NCBI GenBank assembly: GCA_963757335.1
Contig: CAVWRJ010000024.1
Coordinates: forward strand, 682,001 to 746,000
Reading direction: 5' to 3'
DNA length: 64,000 nucleotides
From: DASQPA01 sp963757335
GTDB taxonomy: Bacteria > Acidobacteriota > Thermoanaerobaculia > Multivoradales > UBA5704
Each line of letters opens with the position of its first letter. The first letter of the stretch is position 1. Below the pieces are notes generated by a model. The model was not told the origin of the DNA, made no database searches, and saw nothing but the letters and a program-made list of their open reading frames with translations. The translations under genes and the position numbers were made by a program. Positions 38,613 through 47,927 of this stretch are shown one piece after another.

Positions 38613-41600
38613 ATGAGCAAGCGTAAGGCCATACTCAAGGACCCCTTTTATGGCGATATCTTCGAAGGTCTCGCGGGTCACATCGATCCGTTGGTGTTCG
38701 AGCACTGCATGGGGGACCTCCTGGGGGATGATTTCCCCGGCCTCGTTCCTGTACCGGGCGGTAGCGACTCGGGCTGGGACGGTGAGATTCCGGATACCGA
38801 TGGCGAACCGTTCCCCCTCATCTGCACGACGGGAGCCAAGGTCCTGAGGAACCTTTCCAAGAGTTTGGACGCTATCGACCGAGGAGGGCGCTACCCGAAA
38901 CGAAAAGTCGCTCTGGCGACCTCGCAGGCGCTGACGCCGCGCCGGCGGCAGGCCCTGCGCAGACGCGCGGAAGAGAAAGGGTTCAAGCTCCAGCGGCTCA
39001 TTGAGCAGCAAGCTCTGGCAAATCTTCTGTACCAGGATAGCCGCTGGACGAAGGAACTTCTGGGGCTCACGGGCAACCCGTCGGCTCTCTCGGTTGTGCC
39101 GCGTACTCGTCGGCCTCTGCTGGAAGCTCGAGCCAGTGGGCCGCGACGAGGACATTGCCTGGCTCGAAACGGCGCAGGGTGATCGCGTCCTCTCCGGCGA
39201 GCCCGGGTCGGGCAAGACCTTCCTCTTCTACCATCTGATCCATCATCGCGGTTGGGACGCATTGTTTCTGGCGAGTAGCGACCTCGGAGCGATCGCGAAC
39301 GCTCTCCGGGATCAGCAGCCTGCGATCGTAGTGGTCGACGACGCCCATGAGAACCCGGGTCTCCTTACCTCTCTTGTGCAGTTACGCAGGGAGATCCATG
39401 CCGACTTCCGAATCGTGGCAGCTACCTGGGAGGGGGGAAGGATAGTGTCATTGAGGCCCTGGCGGGGACTGCTGAACCGCAGGTCCGCAAGCTGGAACTG
39501 CTGACCCGGGACGAGACCCTGAAAGTAATCTTGCAGGTTGGCATTCAGGCTTCGAATAAGATTCTGCGCGAGTTGGTTGACCAAGCTGCAAACAAGCCGG
39601 GGCTCGCTGTGACCATCGCAACTTTGTGGCTCCAGGGGCTCTGGCAGGAGGTGCTCAAGGGGTCCATTCTAAGTCGGACTCTCCTTGGCGCTTTTAACAG
39701 TCTCGTGGGCGGGAAGGCTACGGTGGTGCTCGGCGCCTTCAGCCTTGGCGGCGACCGGGGCATGGGGATGGAAGAGGTACGCGAGTGGATCGGCATGGAC
39801 CGGGCCGAGTTCCATAGGGTCACATCCGGGCTTGCAGCGGGAGGAGTGCTGTCCCAGGTGGACAAGGATAGACTTTCGGTGTTGCCTCGCCAACTGCGTT
39901 CGGCGTTGCTCCGCTCGGTTTTCTTCGACGGACCTAGCCTTCCATATCTCAAACTCCTCGACCGTGTGCCCAGCCGGGCTAGCGCCGTTGAAGCACTGGT
40001 TGCAGCTAAGCATCGGGGAGCAGCGATCCCAGATCGGGAACTCCGGGAACTCGTTCTAGAGTGCGGCTCGCGACGAACTTGGGAACAGGTCGCGGCCGTG
40101 AGCTCGGAGTTCGCTGAATGGGCCCTGAAGGACTACCCAGGAGACCTTTGTGACGTCGCTGGGGCGGCGCTACGAGTTAGCCCCGAGGCGACGATCCCAC
40201 GGCTGCTGCAGCGAGCGGTTGGAGAAACCAGAACCACAAACGAGTGGGCGAGGCATCCGATGCGCATTCTCTCTGGGTGGACTCGCGAGTTTGGTACTCC
40301 TGATCGGATACTCGGGCGCCGCCGCCTCTTGGCCCGAACGGCGAAACGATTCTTAGTGGAGGGAGGCGAGTCTTCCGTCGGGATCCATGGCCTGTGTCTT
40401 GCCCTCTCTCCAGGCCTAGAGGGAACCAGCAGCGATCCCGGAGCCGGCTTAAGCTTAACAATCTCGTTCGGTCGAATTCCATCGGATTGCTTTTCTGGCA
40501 TGGCCACTCTATGGGAGGAAGTCCGGGGAGCGATTCGTGAGATCGACCGGGAAGCCTGGCCTCACTTCAAACACATGTTATGGGAGTGGATGCACCCCGA
40601 GATGGTAAGCCACGACCCTAATATTCCTGAGGAGGAGAAAGGGATCATGCGGGCGTTCGCAGCGAAGATGCTTAGCGATCTCGCTCCGCTGGCACAACAG
40701 AGTCTAGGGCTGAGCGCGGGCTTCAAGGATTTGGCTAACCGGCTCGGGATTTATCTGCCCCTCGAATCCGATTCAAGATTCGAGATCTTGTATCCACAGG
40801 AGGCTTCAAGTCTGGGGGAGCGTTCAGCCTGGGAGGAGGCTCGACATTCTGCCGCTAGGTCGCTGGGCCGCGAGTGGGCCAGCCGCAATCCTAGCGAGGT
40901 TGCAAGGGAACTGGCCCAATACGAGGCGGAAGCTGTGAAGATCGGTCGACGGTGGCCACGTTTGGCTCCGGTAGTATGCGAAGAGATCGCAGAAACCGCA
41001 GGTGACCCGGAGGCTTGGGCCGCCGCGTTTTTGGAGGAGCGTGCTCCGACTGATGTGCTGCGTCCTTTCCTTGCCAAGGCGACAGCACACTGGGAGAACC
41101 TCATGGATCGTTGCATGGAAAGCAAGGCACATCGGTGGCTCGCGACCGAGCTCATCCTGGAATCGCAGGCGCCCTCGGATGATCTACTTGCTCGGGCGCT
41201 TGAGCAAGCAGAAGAGCTTCCACAGGTCGTCGAAACTCTCTGCTTGCAGCGCAGGGTTCCAATCCCGACCTTGAGTAAATTGCTCCACCACCCTCATTGG
41301 GAGACGGCGCTCGCTGTGGCGGTCGGCGAGTGGTGCGCGTCACCAAGAGAGGAGATAAGAGAGGAGGTCCAGACCGAGTGGCGAGCCGCGATACTCCGAG
41401 CGCAGACGGAGGACAATACAGCGGTTCCGGTAAATCAAAGCCTTCGGTATTGGTTGGGCGTCATCCTAGCAGAAGATTCGGTGTTGGCACTGGACTGGCT
41501 GTTTCGACAGCTTGTGGAAGACAGACCTTTCCCAAGCTCTGCAGATGGGCCGCTCGGAAGAGCGGTGTCAGCCCTCGATCATAGCCAGCGCCTCCAGGTT

Positions 41601-42005
41601 CTGGAAGCGCTCGTCGGACGAGAGGTCCCGCGCGAGCTCCTCCCTCTCCTTGTAGGTCAGGACGCTGAGATCTATCGCGCACTCCTCGCTTCGGATCTCT
41701 CACGGTCACTCCACTTGGAGCCTCTTGAGCGAGTCCCGGACGAGGCTTGGATGGAGTTGGCTCTCTGTGCTCTCGAAGCAGGTTTCGACATCGAGGCCGT
41801 TGCCGAAGCCGCTTTCGGCGGCGCTTTTTCCTACTGTGGAGCGGGGGTCGAGCACTGGAACCGCTGGGTGCAGGCATTCACCGCACTGGATCACGATCCG
41901 AGGCTGGACGCGAAGAAGATTGCTCGGCTAGGGAGACGCTTGGCGGAGGAGAAAGTCGTGGCGGCGCGGGTTATGGAGCGTCAGATCGCCATCCATGGTT
42001 ACTAA
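38613..42005 (+). CDS. Large P-loop (STAND-like) protein with nuclease-like N-terminus, frameshifted
   Basis: About 1130 residues after joining three frames; shifts lie near 39125 and in a G run at 39431-39436. The N-terminal about 150 residues (FEHCMGDLLGDDFPGLVPVP, GGSDSGWDGEI, KVALATSQALTPRRR) resemble restriction-endonuclease-type effector domains, though no clear D-ExK triad is visible. A P-loop follows: Walker A VLSGEPGSGKTFLFY and Walker B PAIVVVDDAH. The remaining about 850 residues are helical repeat-like with no recognised motif. This effector/NTPase/repeat-sensor order is that of Avs and other STAND defence proteins. It follows the nucleotidyltransferase directly, so the three genes probably form one defence operon. 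Confidence 0.68.
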
Positions 42006-42026
42006 CCTTGGAGATATCCTCCCCCC

Positions 42027-43178
42027 ATGCCCACCTCCTTCGAACGTCTCACCCCGCCCGCCCTCAACCGCGCTCTTCTCGCCCGGCAGGGCCTCCTCGC
42101 TCCCTTGGAGCTTCCCCTCGCCGAGGCGGTCGAGTCGATCGGCGCTCTCCAGGGGCAGTACTGGCCGGCGCTGCCGGTCGCCCTGTGGTCGCGGCTGCGC
42201 GGCTTCGCCGCGGCGGACCTCTACGGTGCCTGCGAGCGCCGGGAGGTGGTCTTGGGAACGTGCGTGCGGGCCACGATCCATATGGTGAGCGCGCGGGAGC
42301 ACCCCGAGTATGCGGCCCTCGTGGCGGCGGGCGGGTTGGACGACTGGCGGCGGACGGCGGCGGCGGTCCCTCCGGCGACCGTGGCGCTGCGGGCGGCGCT
42401 CCTGGCCCTCCTTGAGTCCGTGCCCCGCACCGGGGAGGAGATCGCCGGCTGGATCGAGAAGTATCTCGCCGTCCATCCCGGGGCGATCGATCCGGTGGAG
42501 GTCGAGCAGCAGCGGTCGTTCAAGTGGCGGCCCTTCTATCGCTGGAGCGCCCTGGTGCGGGTCCCGGCCGATGGTCGATGGGGAGCGAAGACGCCGGAGG
42601 CCTACCTCGCCGCCCCTCGTCCCGCCGCGGCACCGGCTCCAGAGGAGGCGCTCGTCCGGGTGATCCGCCGTCACCTGCGGGCCTTCGGGCCGGCCACCGC
42701 CGACGACGTGGCGGGGTGGATCGCCTGGAAGACGCCGCCGGTGCGCTCGGCGCTCGAACGGCTGGCGCCGGAGTTGGTCCGTTTCGCGGACGAGGAGGGC
42801 CGGACCCTCTACGACCTGCCCGAGGCGCCCCGGCCGGACCCCGAGATCCCGGCGCCGGTCCGCTTCCTGCCGAGCTTCGACAGCACCCTCCTGGCCTACG
42901 CCTCGAAGGGCCGGGCGCGGGCGCGTCTCGTGCCGGAGGCCTGCCGCGAGCCGATCTACGCCCGCGGCAACCTGCGGATTCTTCCGACCTTCCTAGTCGA
43001 CGGCCTCGTCGCGGGAACCTGGGCGGTCGAGGTGCGTCGAAAGGAGGCGACGCTGACGCTTGAGCCCTGCGTGCGGCTGGAGCGAGCGGCGCGCGCGGCG
43101 CTGGTGGAGGAGGGCGAGCGGCTCCTGCGCTTCAGCGAGCCTCAGGCGAAGGCGCACCAGGTCGTGATCGAGACCTGA
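42027..43178 (+). CDS. Winged-helix DNA-binding protein, AlkZ/YcaQ-like (HTH_42)
   Basis: 383 residues from ATG 42027. The family pattern is visible: LLARQGLLAP, EAVESIGALQGQYWPALPVA, LGTCVRATIHMVSAREH, IRRHLRAFGPATADDVAGWI, FLPSFDSTLLAY and LPTFLVDGLVAGTWAVE. Related AlkZ/YcaQ proteins are DNA glycosylases that repair alkylated bases or crosslinks; the glycosylase QxQ/QxD motif appears here as LQGQY. It starts 22 bp after the STAND-like gene but its GC and codon use match the core genome, so it is probably independent. Confidence 0.85.
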   Translation: MPTSFERLTPPALNRALLARQGLLAPLELPLAEAVESIGALQGQYWPALPVALWSRLRGFAAADLYGACERREVVLGTCVRATIHMVSAREHPEYAALVAAGGLDDWRRTAAAVPPATVALRAALLALLESVPRTGEEIAGWIEKYLAVHPGAIDPVEVEQQRSFKWRPFYRWSALVRVPADGRWGAKTPEAYLAAPRPAAAPAPEEALVRVIRRHLRAFGPATADDVAGWIAWKTPPVRSALERLAPELVRFADEEGRTLYDLPEAPRPDPEIPAPVRFLPSFDSTLLAYASKGRARARLVPEACREPIYARGNLRILPTFLVDGLVAGTWAVEVRRKEATLTLEPCVRLERAARAALVEEGERLLRFSEPQAKAHQVVIET

Positions 43179-43357
43179 TGCGCGGTCGGCGAGCTCACGG
43201 ACTGGCTTAACTGCCGCTTCGATCCCTTTACCTCGGGCTTGACCTGTTTCATCCGAATATCTATAATTTCTTCAGTACAGAGCTTCGGTCCAGGCCTGGA
43301 TGCTGACGCAATTGAAGACCGGGGTCCCACCTGGGACTCCAGATGGAGGTTCGTCTC

Positions 43358-43909
43358 ATGACGCGATCGAGCATCTCCTGTCTCTCGGCTGCGGTGGTCC
43401 TTGCCTGCGCTCTTGGCGCGGGGACCGCCCAGGCCCAACCGAACAACCCGATCGGCCTCTGGAGCGTCACCGCCCATGACGATACCAATCCGGGGATGCC
43501 GATCGTCGGCACCCAGCGGATCTGCTTCCTGGCCAACGGGACCTGGTTCAGCCCCACCTTCCCGGGCTGGGCAGGGGTCTGGTTCCAGAAGGGGACCGGC
43601 GGCGCTCCCGGCCTCGGCAACCGGGTCCGGCTGCTCGGCAACTGGCAGCCGGGGGCGCCCTTCAGCGACTCCGCCGAGCTCGACTTCATCCACCTGACCA
43701 TGATGACCGGCTCCTGGACGGAGTGGCAGTTCGCCGGCTATCCGCCGCCCCCCCTCCCGCCGCCGCCGCCGCCGCCAGGCCCGCCTTTCTTCTTCTTCAA
43801 GGTCTCGGTCTGCCGCCTCGGCGGTTGCGCCGGACCGCTGCCGGCGGCGGCTGGGGGGCCGCCGCCGCTCACCATCGCCGGGGCCGGGGCCGTCGCCTGT
43901 AACCCCTAG
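43358..43909 (+). CDS. Secreted hypothetical protein with Pro-rich segment
   Basis: 183 residues from ATG 43358, with a GGAGGT site; an in-frame ATG at 43343 lies over that site. A signal peptide (CLSAAVVLACALGAGTAQAQ) precedes a domain with IGLWSVTAHDD and RICFLANGTWFSPTFPGW. A polyproline stretch (PPPPLPPPPPPPGPP, about residues 129-146) leads to a Cys-containing tail. No family is recognised. The upstream 170 bp has AT-rich patches (TATCTATAATTTCTT at 43258-43272) that could be a promoter. Confidence 0.65.
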   Translation: MTRSSISCLSAAVVLACALGAGTAQAQPNNPIGLWSVTAHDDTNPGMPIVGTQRICFLANGTWFSPTFPGWAGVWFQKGTGGAPGLGNRVRLLGNWQPGAPFSDSAELDFIHLTMMTGSWTEWQFAGYPPPPLPPPPPPPGPPFFFFKVSVCRLGGCAGPLPAAAGGPPPLTIAGAGAVACNP

Positions 43910-43979
43910 CGCTCGTCCTCGCCGGGGCGAGCCGCGGCGCTACGGCGTCCGCGGCTCGCTCCGTCCTGGCCTGGCGAGC

Positions 43980-46082
43980 TCACCACCTAACGTTGGCGGC
44001 GATCAGCCCGCTCGCGGCCGAGCTGTCGATGGGCTTGGAGAAGAAGTAGCCCTGGCCGTATTGGCAGGAGAGGCCGCGGAGCCGCGAGACCTGCTCGGCG
44101 GTCTCCAGGCCCTCCGCCGCCACCCCCATGCCGAGGGTGCGCGCCAGGGTGACGATGGTGTGGACGATCTCGGAGCGGCCGCCGCCGTCGCCGGTGTAGC
44201 TGATGAAGGAACGGTCGATCTTGAGGGCGTCCATGGGCAGGCGGTGCAGGTAGCTCAAGGAGGAGTAGCCGGTGCCGAAGTCGTCGATGTAGAGCTTGAC
44301 CCCGAGGTCGCGCAGCTGGGAGAGCTTGGCGAGCGCCGCGTCGCCATGGTCCATGATCGTGCTCTCGGTCATCTCCAGGCGCAGGCTGCCCATCTCCACC
44401 TGGGTCTCGCGGAGAATTCTCTTGAGCCGCTTGATCAGGTCGACCTGCATGAACTGCTTGCCGGAGAGGTTGACGCTCACCGGCACGGCTCGGCCGGTCG
44501 GGTAGAGCGCCTGCCACTCGGCGAGCTGGCGGCAGGCCTCGCGGAGCACCCACCAGCCGATGGGCACGATGAGGCCCGTATCCTCGGCGATCGAGATGAA
44601 CGTCTCCGGCTGGAGCAGGCCGCGGATCGGGTGATTCCAGCGCAGCAGGGCCTCGAAGGCGTCGAGCTCGCCGCTCGCCAGCGAGACGATGGGCTGGTAG
44701 TGGATCTCGAACTCCTCGCGCTCGATCGCCCGTCGCAGGTCGTTCTCGATCTGGAGGAGGGCGACCGCCCGGTCGTGCATGTTGCGGTCGAAGAGGGCGT
44801 GCCGGTCCTTGCCTGCCGCCTTGGCGCGGTACATCGCCGTGTCGGCGTCGCGCAGGACGTCCTCGGGGCGCTCGTAATCGGAGCTCGACCCCAAGGCGAT
44901 CCCCAGGCTCATGGTGACGAACACCTCGTGCCCGCGCAGGTTGAAGGGCTTCGCCAGCTCGCGGTTGACCCGCTGCGCCACCCGGGTCGCCTGGGGGACG
45001 TCGTTGAAGTCGTTGAGGAGGATGGCGAACTCGTCGCCCCCGAGCCGGGCGACGGTGTCGCCGGGGCGCAGGAGGATCTCCAGGCGGCGGGCGACGGCGA
45101 CGAGCAGCTCGTCGCCCACGTGGTGCCCCAGGCTGTCGTTGACGTTCTTGAAGCGGTCGAGGTCCAGGAAGAGCACGGCGTAGGGGTGACCGCCGCGGCG
45201 CCGGGCGTGGGCGATCACCATGCCCAGGCGGTCGAGGAAGAGCGCGCGGTTGGGCAGCCCGGTCAGGGCGTCGTGGAAGGCGTCGTGCAGGAGCCGCTTC
45301 TCGGCCAGCTTGCGGGCGGTGATGTCCGATTGCGAGCCCGCCATCCGGTAGGCCTCGCCGTTGCGGACCGCGATGCCGCGGGAGAGGACCCAGCGGTAGG
45401 TCCCATCCTTGTGGAGCATCCGGTGCTCGCTCTTGAAGTGCGGCGTGCCGCCGCCCTGGTGAGCGGAGATCTCGGCCTTCAGGACCATGAGATCGTCGGG
45501 ATGCACCCGGTCGAACCACTCGCGGGGCTCCTCCCCGATCTCCCCGTCCTCGAAGCCGAGCATCGACTTCCAGCGCGGCGAAAAGTAGATCCGGTCGGTC
45601 TTCAGGTGCCAGTCCCAGAGGCCGTCGTGGGCGCCCTGGACGGCGAGGGCGTAGCGCTCCTCGCTCTCCCGGAGCGCTACCTCGGCCTGCTTGCGCTCCA
45701 GGGCGTAGCGGATCGAGCGGCCGAGGAGCGAGCTTTCGATCTGGCGCTTCTGGAGGTAGTCCTGGGCTCCCGAGGCGGACGGCCGCGGTGGCCAGCTCCT
45801 CGTCCTCGACCCCGGTGAGGAGCACGATCGGGAGCTCCGGAGACTTCGCCTTGATCCGGTTGAGGGAATCGAGAGAGCCGTGGACGCTGTCGGGCAGCGA
45901 AACGTCGAGCAGGATGAGGTCGACGTCGGAGGAGTTGTGGAGGAGCTCCACGGCCTTCGCGATGCGGTCGACCGTCGCAGGTGAAAGGGCCCGAAGGGCG
46001 CCCTCTCCAAGAGCCGGCGTACCAGGTCGGCATCCGCCGGGCTGTCCTCGACCAGTAGAATCCGGATCGGTGGATGGGTCAC
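43980..46082 (-). CDS. Receiver - PAS - GGDEF - EAL protein
   Basis: 700 residues from ATG at 46082. An N-terminal receiver domain begins IRILLVEDSPADADLVRRLL; its middle is read out of frame between about 45985 and 45773, where the other frame gives VDLILLDVSLPDSVHGSLDS and ELPIVLLTGVEDEELATAAV. Two compensating indels in G runs explain this. A PAS domain follows (YALAVQGAHDGLWDWHLKTD). The GGDEF domain has VARLGGDEFAILL, and the EAL domain has FEALLRWNH, LRLEMTESTIMD and YIDDFGTGYSSLSYL. It should make and/or degrade cyclic di-GMP under phosphorelay control. A histidine kinase gene lies just upstream on the same strand. Confidence 0.9.
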   Translation of the reverse strand: MTHPPIRILLVEDSPADADLVRRLLERAPFGPFHLRRSTASRRPWSSSTTPPTSTSSCSTFRCPTASTALSIPSTGSRRSLRSSRSCSSPGSRTRSWPPRPSASGAQDYLQKRQIESSLLGRSIRYALERKQAEVALRESEERYALAVQGAHDGLWDWHLKTDRIYFSPRWKSMLGFEDGEIGEEPREWFDRVHPDDLMVLKAEISAHQGGGTPHFKSEHRMLHKDGTYRWVLSRGIAVRNGEAYRMAGSQSDITARKLAEKRLLHDAFHDALTGLPNRALFLDRLGMVIAHARRRGGHPYAVLFLDLDRFKNVNDSLGHHVGDELLVAVARRLEILLRPGDTVARLGGDEFAILLNDFNDVPQATRVAQRVNRELAKPFNLRGHEVFVTMSLGIALGSSSDYERPEDVLRDADTAMYRAKAAGKDRHALFDRNMHDRAVALLQIENDLRRAIEREEFEIHYQPIVSLASGELDAFEALLRWNHPIRGLLQPETFISIAEDTGLIVPIGWWVLREACRQLAEWQALYPTGRAVPVSVNLSGKQFMQVDLIKRLKRILRETQVEMGSLRLEMTESTIMDHGDAALAKLSQLRDLGVKLYIDDFGTGYSSLSYLHRLPMDALKIDRSFISYTGDGGGRSEIVHTIVTLARTLGMGVAAEGLETAEQVSRLRGLSCQYGQGYFFSKPIDSSAASGLIAANVRW

Positions 46083-46212
46083 GGCGGCCCTCCCTGGAGT
46101 ACGGCCCGACCCAGGCCGTGCAACCTGCGCCCAATCAGAATACGAAACGCATAACTACAAAAACTGTCGCATCCTACCATAAGCGCTTCCCGTGACCTGG
46201 ATTTCGGCAAGA

Positions 46213-46289
46213 GGTCATTTTGAACCTGCGGGCGGGCTCCTTCGGGCGCTCTGCGCAGCCAGTCGCCCGTCCGCGGACTCAAAATGACC
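46213..46289. repeat. MITE-like imperfect palindrome
   Basis: GGTCATTTTGA at 46213-46223 and TCAAAATGACC at 46279-46289 are perfect complements, and the arms extend inward about 25 bp with 20 matches, so the 77-nt element folds into a hairpin. The right end and flank TCAAAATGACCgggtactggatt resembles the end of the transposase at 37192 (TCAAAATGACCcagtaccggatt). It sits in the 236-bp gap between two signalling genes. Confidence 0.65.
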
Positions 46290-46318
46290 GGGTACTGGAT
46301 TTCTGTCCTCGCCGTCTT

Positions 46319-47785
46319 TTATCTCTCTTCGGGGGCAGGGATCGTAAAGTAGAAGGTCGATCCCTGGCCCGGCTCGGATTTCGCCCAGATCCGGCCGCCG
46401 TGGCGCTCGACGATCCGGCGGCAGGTGGCGAGTCCCAGGCCGGTGCCGGGGACGTCCGGCTGGAGGCGCTTGAAGGGGAGGAAGATCGACTCCGCCGCCA
46501 CCGGATCGATGCCGACGCCGTTGTCGTGGACGGAGAAGACCCAGTGGCCGTCGGCCCGGGCGGCGGAGAGGAGGACGCGCGGTGCCGCCTCGCCACGGTA
46601 TTTGATCGCGTTGCTCACCAGGTTCTGCAAGAGCCAGACGATCTGGACCGGATCGGCATGGATCGGCGGCAGCGGGGAGTGGGTGACGGCGGCTCCGCTC
46701 TCCTCGATGGCGGCCCCCAGGTTGGCGAGGGCGCTCTCCAGGAGCTCCTCGACGTCGACGGTCTCGAAGGGCCGCTCGCGGCCCTCCATGCGGGCGAGCG
46801 AGAGCAGGTCGTCAATCAGGCTCTGGAGCCGGCGGGCGCCGCCGACGACGCGGTCGAGGAGCCGGTCGGCCTCGGCGTCGAGCTTGCCCGCGTAGTCTTC
46901 CTGCAGGATGCGGGCGTAGCGTTCCATCGTGCGGGCGGGCTCCTGCAGCTCGTGGGAGGCCATCGAGGCGAACTGCTGGAGGTCGTCGTTGGAGCGCCGG
47001 AGCTGGGTGGCGCGGCGCTCCAGGCTCTCCTCCGACAGCTTGCGCGCGGTGATGTCCTCGACCAGGCCGTCGATCCGGACCAGGGCCTTTTTGTCCCGCA
47101 CCACCGTCCGGATCACCTGCACCCAGATCGGGCGCCCGTCGGCGCGCTCGAGCCGGACCTCCTGCGCCGCTCCCGGGTCGCCGCGGTCCGGCTTCGGCAG
47201 GGAGGGGTTCCGGGTCTCCTCGGAGGCGACGAGCGGGGTCAAGTCGAGAGGCTCGGCCGCCTCTAAGTCTTCGAGGCCGAACATCTGCAGGAAGGCCGGG
47301 TTGGCGTTGAGCAGCCGTCCGCCGGTGGTGGCACTGAAAACCCCGATCCGCGCCTCGGTCAGCAGCGACTCCAGGCGGGCGGTGCGCCGGGGGTGCCGCC
47401 GGCGGCTCTCGGCGAGCGCCGCCCCGACGGCCTCCGGGAGCCGCAGGAAGTTTCCCGTCCGCTTGACCAGATAGTGGTCCACCCCCAGCCGGGCCGCCGT
47501 GGCGCTGATCTCCTCGCTGCCGTGACGGGTGAAGAGGATGACCGGGATCTCGGGCCACTCCGCCTTGACGAATTCGAGGACCGCCAGGCCCTCGGCCCAG
47601 TGCAGCTTCTGCTCGACGACGATCAGGTCGAAGTCTTTTTTCGCGCAGGCGCGGGCGAAACCCAGCGCATCGGAGATCTCTTGAATATCGATATATTTTA
47701 AGTCAGATTTCAGTACAACTTTGGCCAGGGCGCGGTCTTCCAGGTCGTCGTCGATCAACAAGAGGCAGGAGTCGCGCTCGTTCAC
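46319..47785 (-). CDS. Receiver - PAS - histidine kinase
   Basis: 488 residues from ATG at 47785. Residues about 1-125 form a receiver-like domain (CLLLIDDDLEDRALAKVVLK, DLIVVEQ; the usual phospho-Asp position is a Glu-Gln region, so it may be degenerate). A PAS domain follows (RIGVFSATTGGRLLNANPAF). The DHp helix carries the phospho-His in FASMASHELQEPARTMERY, and the ATP domain shows LVSNAIKYRGE, VHDNGVGIDP and TGLGLATCRRIVERHGG. It is cytoplasmic. The neighbours suggest it feeds the receiver-GGDEF-EAL protein downstream. Confidence 0.9.
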   Translation of the reverse strand: MNERDSCLLLIDDDLEDRALAKVVLKSDLKYIDIQEISDALGFARACAKKDFDLIVVEQKLHWAEGLAVLEFVKAEWPEIPVILFTRHGSEEISATAARLGVDHYLVKRTGNFLRLPEAVGAALAESRRRHPRRTARLESLLTEARIGVFSATTGGRLLNANPAFLQMFGLEDLEAAEPLDLTPLVASEETRNPSLPKPDRGDPGAAQEVRLERADGRPIWVQVIRTVVRDKKALVRIDGLVEDITARKLSEESLERRATQLRRSNDDLQQFASMASHELQEPARTMERYARILQEDYAGKLDAEADRLLDRVVGGARRLQSLIDDLLSLARMEGRERPFETVDVEELLESALANLGAAIEESGAAVTHSPLPPIHADPVQIVWLLQNLVSNAIKYRGEAAPRVLLSAARADGHWVFSVHDNGVGIDPVAAESIFLPFKRLQPDVPGTGLGLATCRRIVERHGGRIWAKSEPGQGSTFYFTIPAPEER

Positions 47786-47927
47786 GCGCCCACCATAGCA
47801 ACAAGCAGCATGCCATCACCATTCATCCATGGGTATAATCTCTTCTATATCGTGAGGCATAGACCGCGGGACCGCCGCGGTGGGAAAAGCCGGAAGCTCC
47901 GAAGCGGAGGGAGGGGCCGGGGGGCAG

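Noticed and set aside
46319..47785. Phospho-accepting receiver domain in the histidine kinase
   Set aside because: The expected phospho-Asp position reads within DLIVVEQKLHW, so phosphorylation could not be supported; kept only as receiver-like.
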